A DNA stretch of 35,678 nucleotides, taken from an uncultured Bacteroidales bacterium. GTDB lineage: Bacteria; Bacteroidota; Bacteroidia; Bacteroidales; ML635J-15. A program made the position numbers and the translations under genes. Positions 1-7,735 of the stretch are shown one piece after another. Location of the stretch: contig CALJNE010000059.1 in assembly GCA_937982115.1 (NCBI GenBank), positions 1 to 35,678 of the forward strand. The letters are read 5' to 3'. Below the pieces are notes generated by a model. It saw only the letters and a list, made by a program, of their open reading frames with translations. It had not been told where the DNA came from and made no database searches. Each line of letters starts with the position of its first letter. Position 1 is the stretch's first letter.

Positions 1-345
1 ATTGGCAATGTCAAGACGTTTTTTGATTTTTGCGAGAGGAATGATGCCTTCGGAGTGGAGAATTTTGATATAGTCCATGAATATGTGTTTTTTCTGAATA
101 TAATAAAATATCGTCCCAGTAGTTGGAATAAACGTCTTTCCACATTCTTTACATCTGTACCTGTCTAAATGATTATACCTCCCATGTTTTATTATATGTC
201 CAGAATTACAATAGACACAAGTCTTAACCTTTATCTTTGAGGTTAGATAATCAAATTCGTTTAACTCCTTTAGTAATGCACTATATTCTTCTCTGTTTAA
301 TTCAGATATAGCTTGTCTTATTTCTTTTAATGTCAAGTTTTTCAT
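1..345 (-). CDS. IS1595-like transposase, N-terminal part (cut by window start)
   Basis: Reading the minus strand from an ATG at 345 gives 115 open codons that run off the window at base 1, so only the N-terminus is present. Residues 43-68 form a zinc ribbon with two CxxC pairs (C43/C46 and C65/C68), the second inside RYRCKECGKTF. A TGTIF motif follows at 76-80, then a helix-turn-helix-like stretch ending KKRLDIAN. This order (ribbon, TGT, HTH) is known from the zinc-ribbon transposase domain of IS1595/ISXO2-type elements. The DDE catalytic core would lie outside the window. No frameshift is visible in the part present. Transposase identity is fairly firm; the exact IS family is an inference from the ribbon alone. 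Confidence 0.72.
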   Translation of the reverse strand, partial: MKNLTLKEIRQAISELNREEYSALLKELNEFDYLTSKIKVKTCVYCNSGHIIKHGRYNHLDRYRCKECGKTFIPTTGTIFYYIQKKHIFMDYIKILHSEGIIPLAKIKKRLDIAN

Positions 346-677
346 AATGCAAAAATAAATATTTTTTAAACACAAAATTATGGATTATTTAATTTTTTTA
401 AAATTCTCCCCATAAATTTTTCTCTCCTTTCTAATAACCACAAAATCTAAACAAAATCTAATCAGTTTTTTCCTTCAAAATTTATAACTCATCTAATTTT
501 GTTAATTTTTTTTTAAATTTTACTAAACAATTACGCTCAAAATCAAATTTTTAGTATTTTTGTTAGTGTGAAACCTTTTGAAAAATCAACATATTATTTA
601 CAAAATTTAATAAACAATTAATATTTGTATTAGTTTTAAAGCATAATTTTGAACAAAATTCTTAAAATTAGTTTGCG
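346..677. other. AT-rich intergenic region between the transposase and the debranching-enzyme gene
   Basis: About 330 bases with no credible coding frame. It must hold the right end of the transposon, but no terminal inverted repeat could be defined because the other end is outside the window. A direct repeat CAAAATCTAA occurs at 441-450 and 452-461 (11-base period). Two matches to the Bacteroidota -7 element TAnnTTTG lie at 555-562 and 644-651. Otherwise the stretch is poly-A/T-rich and nothing else is recognised. Confidence 0.6.
624..651 (+). promoter_or_regulatory. Candidate promoter of the glycogen-cluster operon
   Basis: TAATTTTG at 644-651 matches the Bacteroidota -7 consensus TAnnTTTG and would place transcription start about 20 bases before the ATG at 678. 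A TTTG at 624-627 could be the -33 element, but the 16-base gap is shorter than the usual 19-21. In such AT-rich DNA a chance match is possible. Confidence 0.3.
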
Positions 678-2627
678 ATGGCATATATTAAGTTTGAAAA
701 AGAGAAACTTATAAATTTGGAATACTCACTTCAACGAGAATTACTAAGAACTAACAGAACTGGAGCTTATGCAAGTACTACCATAATTGGTTGTAATACC
801 AGAAAATATCATGGTCTTTTGGTTTGTCCCATGGAAGACATTGACGAGGACAATCATGTTCTTTTAAGTGCTCTAGATGTTTCCATTATTCAACATGGAG
901 CGATGTTCAATTTTGGTGTACGAAAATATCCCGGAGGGAACTATGAACCTAAAGGACACAAGTATATTGTTAATTTTGAAATTGACCGCACTCCGGTACT
1001 TACTTACAGAGTTGGAGGAGTAATTCTAGATATGGAAAGAATTCTTTCTGAAGATGACAGAATTTTAATAAAATATACCTTACGAGACGCCCATTCCAAA
1101 ACTTTAATAAGATTTAAACCTTTTTTAGCTTTTCGCAATGTTCACAAATTAAGTAAGGCAAATATTTTTGTTAACAATAAATATACTGAAATAGAAAACG
1201 GAATTAAAATAAGAATGTACGACGGGTACAAAGCTTTGAATATTCAATTCAACAAAAAAGTGGAATACGTTCATGTCCCAGACTGGTACTACAATGTTGA
1301 ATATCAAGAAGAACAAAATCGCGGATATGAATATCAGGAAGACCTTTATGTACCTGGATATTTTGAAACTGAAATTAAAAAAGGCGAAAGTATAATCTTT
1401 ACCGCTGGATTAAAAGAAATAAATCCTAAAACCATAACCAGAAAGTTTTCCTTAGAAGTTGAAAAAAGAATTCCGAGAAACAGTTTTATTGATTGTTTGC
1501 ACAATGCTGCTCAGCAATTTATTGTTAAAAGAAACAAGAAAACAGAAATTATTGCAGGTTATCCATGGTTTGGGAGGTGGGGACGTGATACTTTTATTGC
1601 TTTGCCCGGCTTAACTCTTTATAATGGAGATTTAAAAACTTGTGAAGATGCTATTGATACCATGACCAATGAATTAAAAGACGGATTATTTCCAAATATT
1701 GGCACAGGAGAAACTACCGTAATGAATTCTGTTGATGCTCCACTATGGTTTTTCTGGACACTACAAGAATATTTAAAATTTTCAAAAGACAAAAAACGAG
1801 TTTGGGAAAAATACGGCTCAAAGATTAAGCATATATTAGATAACTATCGTAAAGGTACTCACTACAACATTAAAATGCATGATAACGGCTTGATTTGGGC
1901 AGGAGCTCCGGGAAAAGCTCTTACATGGATGGATGCAATTGTCGGAGGAAAACCCGTTACTCCTCGACATGGTTTCCCTGTTGAAATAAATGCTTTATGG
2001 TATAATGCCGTTTGTTTTGCGTTAGAACTTGCAGAAAATAATAATGATACATACTTCATTAAAAATTGGGAGTATGTTCCTGATATGATTCAACTTTCGT
2101 TTAATGAGTTTTTTTGGGACGAAGACAAAAAATATCTTGCAGATTATGTAACCTATGATTTTAAAGATTTCACAATTCGTCCTAATCAACTTTTTGCTTG
2201 TTCATTACCTTATACTCCAATTTCTGAAATAAAAAGAGAAAGAATTCTTGAAACAGTCAGAAAATTTTTACTAACTCCAAAGGGAATTCGGTCCCTTACT
2301 CCTCATCATCCTGATTATAAAGGAATGTGCGTTGGAAATCAAGAACAAAGAGATTTAGCTTATCATCAGGGTACGGTTTGGCCGTGGTTGCTTGGTCATT
2401 TTGCCGAAGCTTATCTTAAAATTCACGGAAAATCGGCATTATCATTTTTAGAAGAAATCCTCTACAATTTCGAAGAAGATATGACCAATCATGGAATTGG
2501 TACAATCTCAGAAATTTATGACGGAGATCCTCCGCACACTCCGAGAGGAGCTATTTCGCAAGCATGGAGTGTTGCAGAGTTAATAAGAATACATTATATG
2601 TTACAAGAATTGAAAAATAAAAACTAA
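678..2627 (+). CDS. Glycogen debranching enzyme (amylo-alpha-1,6-glucosidase type)
   Basis: A 649-residue cytoplasmic protein, the usual length for the bacterial/archaeal debranching enzymes of the GDE_N + GDE_C architecture. The N-terminal beta-rich part (about 10-260) carries TRKYHGLLVCP, typical of GDE_N. The C-terminal (alpha/alpha)6 part (about 280-640) has GRWGRDTFIALPGL around W301-D304, HQGTVWPW from H563 and GTISEIYDGD from G608, all family hallmarks. It removes alpha-1,6 branches from glycogen or limit dextrins. It is the first gene of a tight cluster: 15 bases separate it from the GT4 synthase-like gene, and a GH57 amylase follows, an arrangement recurrent in Bacteroidota. No signal peptide is seen. 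Family assignment is firm; the exact bond preference is inferred. Confidence 0.93.
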   Translation: MAYIKFEKEKLINLEYSLQRELLRTNRTGAYASTTIIGCNTRKYHGLLVCPMEDIDEDNHVLLSALDVSIIQHGAMFNFGVRKYPGGNYEPKGHKYIVNFEIDRTPVLTYRVGGVILDMERILSEDDRILIKYTLRDAHSKTLIRFKPFLAFRNVHKLSKANIFVNNKYTEIENGIKIRMYDGYKALNIQFNKKVEYVHVPDWYYNVEYQEEQNRGYEYQEDLYVPGYFETEIKKGESIIFTAGLKEINPKTITRKFSLEVEKRIPRNSFIDCLHNAAQQFIVKRNKKTEIIAGYPWFGRWGRDTFIALPGLTLYNGDLKTCEDAIDTMTNELKDGLFPNIGTGETTVMNSVDAPLWFFWTLQEYLKFSKDKKRVWEKYGSKIKHILDNYRKGTHYNIKMHDNGLIWAGAPGKALTWMDAIVGGKPVTPRHGFPVEINALWYNAVCFALELAENNNDTYFIKNWEYVPDMIQLSFNEFFWDEDKKYLADYVTYDFKDFTIRPNQLFACSLPYTPISEIKRERILETVRKFLLTPKGIRSLTPHHPDYKGMCVGNQEQRDLAYHQGTVWPWLLGHFAEAYLKIHGKSALSFLEEILYNFEEDMTNHGIGTISEIYDGDPPHTPRGAISQAWSVAELIRIHYMLQELKNKN

Positions 2628-2631
2628 CTTC

Positions 2632-2638
2632 AAGGAGG
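2632..2638 (+). promoter_or_regulatory. Perfect Shine-Dalgarno sequence before the GT4 gene
   Basis: AAGGAGG sits 4 bases before the ATG at 2643. Bacteroidota genes generally rely on A-rich leaders rather than Shine-Dalgarno pairing, and the other starts checked in this window have A/T-rich leaders, so this site stands out. Confidence 0.7.
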
Positions 2639-2642
2639 AACC

Positions 2643-3929
2643 ATGAAAGTTTTGATGTTTGGGTGGGAATTTCCGCCTCATATAGCAGGAGGATTAGGAA
2701 CAGCATGCTACGGACTTACCAAAGGACTCAATAAATTTGGTACTGAAATTATTTTTGTCGTTCCTAAAGCTTTTGGAGACGAAGATCAATCACATGTTAA
2801 AATCCAGGATGCAGGAAATGTTGTTATTAACGAAAAATCTACAGATTTTTCAGAATTTTGGGATAACTTCAAATATCTCGAAGTAGGAGTTAATTTGATT
2901 CCTTACATGTCCCCGGAAGAGTATGCTCGTATTTTTGAAGGTAAAATTTTTTCTCATTCGGAAATAAAAGAAAAAGTACTCACATCAAAATTCTCTTTTT
3001 CAGGAACCTACGGACCGGACTTACTTACCGAAGTAGCTAGATATGCAATCGTTGGAGGATATCTTGCTAAACAAAATAATTTTGATGTTATTCATGCACA
3101 CGATTGGTTAACATATCCGGCCGGTGTTGCAGCAAAACAAATTAGCGGCAAACCTCTGGTAGTACACATGCATGCAACTGAATTCGACAGAAGCGGAGAA
3201 AATATAAATCAACAAGTTTATGATATTGAGAGAGCAGGAATGGAAGCTGCTGACAGAGTAATCGCCGTAAGTAACAGAACCAGAAATATTGTAATAGAAC
3301 GCTATGCCATTCCTCCCCAAAAAGTTGTTACTGTTTACAATTCCGTTGAACCCATTTCTTTGCCTGAAGAATTTAGAGTAACAAAAGGTTTTGATGAAAA
3401 AATTGTAACATTTTTAGGTAGAATAACATTTCAAAAAGGTCCGGAATATTTTATTGAAGCAGCTTATAAGGTCCTGCAAAAAGACCGTAATGTTCGATTT
3501 GTTATGGCCGGTAGCGGAGATATGCTCAATCGTATGATTCGGCGTGTAGCAGCATTAGGAATTTCCGACAAATTCCATTTCACCGGCTTTTTAAAAGGAA
3601 TGGAAGTATATGAAATGTTTTCTATAAGTGATGTTTACGTTATGCCGTCAGTCAGCGAACCTTTTGGTATTTCCCCTCTCGAAGCAATGGCATCAGATGT
3701 GCCGGTAATAGTATCAAAGCAATCCGGCGTTGCAGAAATTTTAAAACATGCTTTAAAAGTTGATTTCTGGGATGTTGACGACATGGCTGATGCAATTTAT
3801 GGATTACTCCATTATGAAGGGCTTTCAAAAATGTTTAAACGATACGGCAAACAAGAAGTGGAAAATCTCCGCTGGGAGAATTCCGCTTACAATGTACTTG
3901 AGGTTTATAAATCAGTTGTTAAAAATTAA
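2643..3929 (+). CDS. GT4 glycosyltransferase, glycogen-synthase-like
   Basis: A 428-residue GT-B fold enzyme. The N-terminus MKVLMFGWEFPPHIAGGLG has the Gly-rich loop of retaining glycogen/starch synthase-like GT4 enzymes. HAHDWLTYPAG near residue 153 and the C-terminal EX7E motif (E339 to E347 in SEPFGISPLEAMA) bind the nucleotide-sugar and acceptor. Expected role: elongation of alpha-glucan from ADP- or UDP-glucose in the cytoplasm. The context supports this: a debranching enzyme lies just upstream and a GH57 amylase 11 bases downstream. The strong SD may help set its level against its neighbours. The donor sugar cannot be read from the sequence, and a trehalose- or sucrose-type GT4 activity is a less likely alternative. 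Confidence 0.88.
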   Translation: MKVLMFGWEFPPHIAGGLGTACYGLTKGLNKFGTEIIFVVPKAFGDEDQSHVKIQDAGNVVINEKSTDFSEFWDNFKYLEVGVNLIPYMSPEEYARIFEGKIFSHSEIKEKVLTSKFSFSGTYGPDLLTEVARYAIVGGYLAKQNNFDVIHAHDWLTYPAGVAAKQISGKPLVVHMHATEFDRSGENINQQVYDIERAGMEAADRVIAVSNRTRNIVIERYAIPPQKVVTVYNSVEPISLPEEFRVTKGFDEKIVTFLGRITFQKGPEYFIEAAYKVLQKDRNVRFVMAGSGDMLNRMIRRVAALGISDKFHFTGFLKGMEVYEMFSISDVYVMPSVSEPFGISPLEAMASDVPVIVSKQSGVAEILKHALKVDFWDVDDMADAIYGLLHYEGLSKMFKRYGKQEVENLRWENSAYNVLEVYKSVVKN

Positions 3930-3940
3930 TTGAAAATTAT

Positions 3941-5131
3941 ATGAGAACTATTTGCTTTTACTTTCAGGTTCATCAACCTTTCAGATTGAAAAGGTATAAA
4001 TTTTTTAACATTGGCAATGACCATTATTACTATAATGATTTTGAAAACAGAAATATTATGAGAAAAGTTGCCGAAAAATGCTATTTGCCGGCAAATCAAA
4101 CTTTTCTCGACATCATTAATGAATACGGAGACAAAGTTAAAATTGCGTTCTCTATATCAGGTACTGCAATTGATCAATTTGAATTATATGCTCCCGATGT
4201 TCTGGAAAGTTTTAAAAAATTAGTTGATACTGGTTGCGTTGAAATACTCTCCGAAACTTATTCACATTCTTTATCTGCTCTAAAATCAAAAGAGGAATTT
4301 ACCAGACAGGTAAACATGCATAAAGAAAAAGTAAAACAACATTTTGGAGTTACTCCACAGGTTTTTAGAAATACGGAGTTAATTTATTCCGACTATATCG
4401 GTGAAATGGTTGCCGATATGGGCTATAAAGCTATACTTACCGAAGGAGCTAAACATATTCTAGGATGGAAAAGCCCCAATTACGTTTATTGTAACACCAT
4501 AAATCCTAAACTTAAGGTGTTGCTAAAGAATTTTAAACTTTCGGATGACATAGCTTTCAGATTTTCAAACCAAGCATGGGACCAATTCCCTCTTACAACT
4601 GAAAAATTTGTATCCTGGCTAAACGCAATTGACCCTTGCGAAGAAACAATCAACCTATTTATGGATTACGAAACTTTCGGAGAACATCAATGGAAAGAAA
4701 CAGGAATTTTTGAGTTTTTACGTGCCTTGCCAAATGCCGTTTTTAAATATTCAAACTATACATTCTCCACTCCTTCGGAAGTAATAGCCAATACCGTTCC
4801 GGTAGCTGCTATCCATGTTGAACATCCTATCTCCTGGGCTGATGAAGAAAGAGACTTAACCGCATGGCTCGGAAACGAACTTCAAGACGACGCTTTTAAT
4901 AAATTGTATGCCTTAGAAGAACAAGTAAAAAAATCAAATAATCCGGATATCCTTAAAGATTGGCTGTACTTACAAACAAGCGACCATTTTTATTACATGT
5001 GTACTAAATGGTTCTCGGATGGAGATGTTCATAAATATTTTAATCCTTATGATTCTCCTTACGAAGCTTATGTTAATTATATGAATGTTCTCAACGACTT
5101 TATGCTAAGATTGCGTGAATTTTCTAAATAA
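3941..5131 (+). CDS. GH57 glycoside hydrolase (alpha-amylase / glucanotransferase family)
   Basis: A 396-residue protein with the five GH57 regions: HQP at 11-13, GCVEIL at 99-103, the FRNTEL stretch with candidate nucleophile E146, MDYETFGEH with candidate acid/base D242, and a fifth region around 305-319 (DLTAWLGNELQDDAF). There is no signal peptide, so it should act on intracellular alpha-glucan. It closes the three-gene cluster with the debranching enzyme and the GT4 enzyme; together they would build and break down storage polysaccharide. GH57 includes amylases, 4-alpha-glucanotransferases and branching enzymes. The motif spelling and short length favour the small Bacteroidota amylase-type group, but the exact activity is inferred. 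Its 3' end overlaps the convergent hydE gene by 8 bases. Confidence 0.9.
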   Translation: MRTICFYFQVHQPFRLKRYKFFNIGNDHYYYNDFENRNIMRKVAEKCYLPANQTFLDIINEYGDKVKIAFSISGTAIDQFELYAPDVLESFKKLVDTGCVEILSETYSHSLSALKSKEEFTRQVNMHKEKVKQHFGVTPQVFRNTELIYSDYIGEMVADMGYKAILTEGAKHILGWKSPNYVYCNTINPKLKVLLKNFKLSDDIAFRFSNQAWDQFPLTTEKFVSWLNAIDPCEETINLFMDYETFGEHQWKETGIFEFLRALPNAVFKYSNYTFSTPSEVIANTVPVAAIHVEHPISWADEERDLTAWLGNELQDDAFNKLYALEEQVKKSNNPDILKDWLYLQTSDHFYYMCTKWFSDGDVHKYFNPYDSPYEAYVNYMNVLNDFMLRLREFSK

Positions 5132-6215
5132 GCCCTGTTCGCCTTTTATAGTGTAAAGAGTCTCCATGTTCGCCGTAGCCTATTTGGTTACCGCTAAATT
5201 TTATTCTTGCTTCCAAACAATTTTTGCATTCATCAGCTTCTTCGTCTATGCAGGGTTTATCCTCATAAAGTAAATAGTTCTCGCGGTATTTTAACGGGGT
5301 TAAGTTTGGCATTATAATATTAGCTCCAACTTTTAAGGCTTTTTCTCTTCCTATTTTATCTATTGCTTGCATCGCAGTGGTTGCTGCTATGTTTATGTCT
5401 TTCATCATTATTCTTAAAATAGCTATCATCTTAAGGCTTAAATCAAAACGAGTATTCTTATCCCAGAGTGTATTTCTGAACTCAAACAATGGAGTTTGTT
5501 CATGTTCAATATAAGGTCCTAAACCAACCATGTCAATATCAAAATCTCTCAGGAAAATTAAATCATTTGCCAGATCTTCAATAGTCTGAAATGGTAATCC
5601 AACCATCACTCCACTTCCAACTTGATAACCGCACTCACGTAACAATTCAAGAGTTTTTATTCGATTTTCAAACAAATGTTTTGAGTCTTTGGGATGAATT
5701 TTTGAATATAAATCTGTATTCGAAGTTTCGATTCTTAACAAATAGCGTTTTGCACCCGCATCTTTCCACCTGAGTAAAGTTTCTTTATTTTGTTCTCCTA
5801 ATGACAGAGTAATCCCAATCTCACCATTTGTAATTTGCATTATTTTTTTCAGAAGACTTTCTATTTCTTCGGTAAATTTCGGAGAATCCACTTCCCCACC
5901 CTGCAAAACTATTGATGCAAAATTTTGTTCATAAGCATACTTTACAGCGTCAAGAACTTCTTCTTCGGTTAACCTATATCTTGTTAAATTTTTATTGCTT
6001 TTTCTAATTCCGCAATAATAACAATCCTTCGAACATATATTCGAATATTCTATTAGTCCTCTAAAATACACTTTATTCCCAACATTGGAAGACTTTACTT
6101 CATCTGCTTTCTGAAAAAGTTTTCTCCTCTCCTCAGCTTCTGTTTTTAACAAATAAACAACATCTGCATAACTAAACTCAGACTTTGAAAAGATTGAATC
6201 AATGTTTTTTATCAT
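5124..6215 (-). CDS. hydE: [FeFe]-hydrogenase H-cluster radical SAM maturase HydE
   Basis: A 363-residue radical SAM enzyme of the biotin-synthase-like group. The SAM-cluster motif CSKDCYYC gives C61, C65 and C68. A second, C-terminal motif C322-x7-C330-x2-C333 matches the auxiliary cluster site seen in many HydE proteins and separates it from BioB, ThiH and PylB relatives. HydE works with HydF and HydG to build the diiron subcluster of [FeFe] hydrogenases, so the host probably makes or consumes H2 under anoxic conditions. Neither hydF, hydG nor a hydrogenase gene is in the window. The gene is convergent with the glycogen cluster and divergent from metK, so it has its own promoter in the 6216-6300 interval, which I could not define. 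Confidence 0.92.
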   Translation of the reverse strand: MIKNIDSIFSKSEFSYADVVYLLKTEAEERRKLFQKADEVKSSNVGNKVYFRGLIEYSNICSKDCYYCGIRKSNKNLTRYRLTEEEVLDAVKYAYEQNFASIVLQGGEVDSPKFTEEIESLLKKIMQITNGEIGITLSLGEQNKETLLRWKDAGAKRYLLRIETSNTDLYSKIHPKDSKHLFENRIKTLELLRECGYQVGSGVMVGLPFQTIEDLANDLIFLRDFDIDMVGLGPYIEHEQTPLFEFRNTLWDKNTRFDLSLKMIAILRIMMKDINIAATTAMQAIDKIGREKALKVGANIIMPNLTPLKYRENYLLYEDKPCIDEEADECKNCLEARIKFSGNQIGYGEHGDSLHYKRRTGLI

Positions 6216-6254
6216 AGATTTTATTTTGTAATATAAAAACCAAATAAAAAAATT

Positions 6255-6288
6255 TTTGTTTAATAATTAAAAAAAAAGAATACCTTTG
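6255..6288 (+). promoter_or_regulatory. metK promoter, Bacteroidota type
   Basis: TTTG at 6255-6258 and TACCTTTG at 6281-6288 match the -33 and -7 elements (TTTG / TAnnTTTG), with a 22-base gap slightly longer than usual. The implied start, about 5-8 bases after 6288, falls directly before the riboswitch P1 helix at 6298. Confidence 0.65.
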
Positions 6289-6297
6289 CAAAAAATC

Positions 6298-6350
6298 TGT
6301 GGATAGATTTGGATGCTTGCAACCACAAAAAAAAAATGCTAAAAATCGCT
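6298..6350 (+). promoter_or_regulatory. SAM-II (SAM-alpha) riboswitch candidate in the metK leader
   Basis: P1 is TGTGG (6298-6302) pairing with CCACA (6323-6327). Its 20-base loop contains GATTT (6306-6310) and ends in TTGCAA (6317-6322). After an A-rich linker comes GCTAAAAA (6338-6345). These are the conserved pieces of the SAM-II pseudoknot, in the right order and spacing. The pseudoknot helix can be closed by G6312-A6313-T6314 with A6345-T6346-C6347, where the classic metX example uses CC/GG, so pairing is kept though the bases differ. The gene controlled makes SAM. SAM-II normally lowers translation when SAM is bound; here the start codon lies about 50 bases downstream. Identified by eye, not by covariance search. 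Confidence 0.82.
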
Positions 6351-6400
6351 GCACATATCCATTAAATCCACAATAAATTATTAACTAAAAACATAATAAG

Positions 6401-7660
6401 ATGAGTTATTTTTTTACGTCAGAATCAGTTTCTGAAGGACATCCGGACAAAGTAGCAGATCAAATTTCAGATGCTATTTTAGATGAATTTTTAGCTTTTG
6501 ATCCTAATTCAAAAGTTGCTTGTGAAACTTTAGTAACAACCGGATTAGTAGTTGTTGCAGGGGAAGTAAAATCGGAAATCTATGTTGATATTCAAGAGGT
6601 TGTTCGCAGAGTAGTAAACGAAATTGGATACACCAAAGGAGAATATCGTTTTGATGGCAACTCTTGCGGAGTATTAACAGCAATTCATGAACAATCTCCT
6701 GATATTAATATGGGTGTCGAAGGCTATGGATTACATAAAGAACAAGGTGCCGGAGATCAAGGAATGATGTTTGGATATGCTTGCACCGAAACCGACGATT
6801 TCATGCCCTTACCCCTTGACTTAGCACACAGATTTTTACAAACACTCTCCGAAATACGTCGCGAAGGAAAGGTTATGACATACTTGCGTCCCGACTCTAA
6901 ATCTCAAATTACTATCGAATACAACGACAATAAAACCCCAAAAAGAGTTGATACTATTGTTGTTTCCACACAACACGACGACTTCGATAAAGATGAGATG
7001 AAGATGTTGGAAATAATAAAAAACGACGTTCTTAATATTTTAATTCCAAGAGTGCTTGAAGATTTACCCGAAAGAACAAGACAACTTTTCCGTGGTGATT
7101 TTACTTTACACGTAAATCCTACAGGAAAATTTGTTATTGGTGGACCGCATGGTGATACCGGCCTTACAGGAAGAAAAATTATTGTTGACACTTATGGCGG
7201 TAGAGGTGCTCATGGTGGCGGAGCTTTCAGCGGTAAGGATCCTTCAAAAGTTGACCGTTCTGCTGCTTATGCCGCTCGTCACATTGCAAAAAATATGGTT
7301 GCCGCCGGAATCGCAGATGAAGTTTTAATACAAGTGGCTTATGCCATTGGCGTTGCTAAACCGGTTGGGCTTTATGTTAACACTTACGGTACCTCCAAAA
7401 TTAATTTATCAGACTCACAAATAGCAGAAAAAATCAAAGGAATTTTCGATTTAAGACCGGCAGCAATCGAAGAACGTCTCAAATTGCGTAATCCTATCTA
7501 TTCTGAGACTGCAAAATACGGTCACTTTGGTAGAACTCCAAGAATGGTGAAAAAGTATTTTCATTCTCAATATTGCGGAGAAAAAGAAATTGATGTAGAA
7601 CTTTTTACCTGGGAAAAACTTGATTATGTTGATATTCTTAAAAAAGAATTCGGAATCTAA
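6401..7660 (+). CDS. metK: S-adenosylmethionine synthetase
   Basis: A 419-residue cytoplasmic enzyme that makes SAM from methionine and ATP. The N-terminal [10 protein letters not shown] (H14 binding phosphate, D16 and K17 metal/ATP) is invariant in MetK. The GAGDQG hexapeptide near residue 118 and the P-loop-like [16 protein letters not shown] near 272 follow. Length matches the Bacteroidota form, slightly longer than the 384-residue E. coli enzyme. It stands alone: its own promoter and riboswitch upstream, a strong terminator downstream. It should therefore be switched down when SAM is plentiful. Confidence 0.98.
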   Translation: MSYFFTSESVSEGHPDKVADQISDAILDEFLAFDPNSKVACETLVTTGLVVVAGEVKSEIYVDIQEVVRRVVNEIGYTKGEYRFDGNSCGVLTAIHEQSPDINMGVEGYGLHKEQGAGDQGMMFGYACTETDDFMPLPLDLAHRFLQTLSEIRREGKVMTYLRPDSKSQITIEYNDNKTPKRVDTIVVSTQHDDFDKDEMKMLEIIKNDVLNILIPRVLEDLPERTRQLFRGDFTLHVNPTGKFVIGGPHGDTGLTGRKIIVDTYGGRGAHGGGAFSGKDPSKVDRSAAYAARHIAKNMVAAGIADEVLIQVAYAIGVAKPVGLYVNTYGTSKINLSDSQIAEKIKGIFDLRPAAIEERLKLRNPIYSETAKYGHFGRTPRMVKKYFHSQYCGEKEIDVELFTWEKLDYVDILKKEFGI

Positions 7661-7685
7661 ATTTTTTTATAAATAATTTTATCCT

Positions 7686-7715
7686 AAAAACCTCTGAATA
7701 ATCAGAGGTTTTTTT
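7686..7715 (+). terminator. Rho-independent terminator of metK
   Basis: AAAAACCTCTGA (7686-7697) pairs with TCAGAGGTTTTT (7702-7713) around a 4-base loop ATAA, and the T run extends to 7715. It lies 26 bases after the metK stop. Confidence 0.9.
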
Positions 7716-7735
7716 AACTTTCGCAAAATTTTGTA

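Noticed and set aside
441..461. Two copies of CAAAATCTAA considered as a CRISPR or iteron start
   Set aside because: Only two copies with no spacers of CRISPR length and no replication gene nearby.
7131..7328. Open frame inside metK on the plus strand
   Set aside because: It lies entirely within metK, whose frame is certain, and has no family features.
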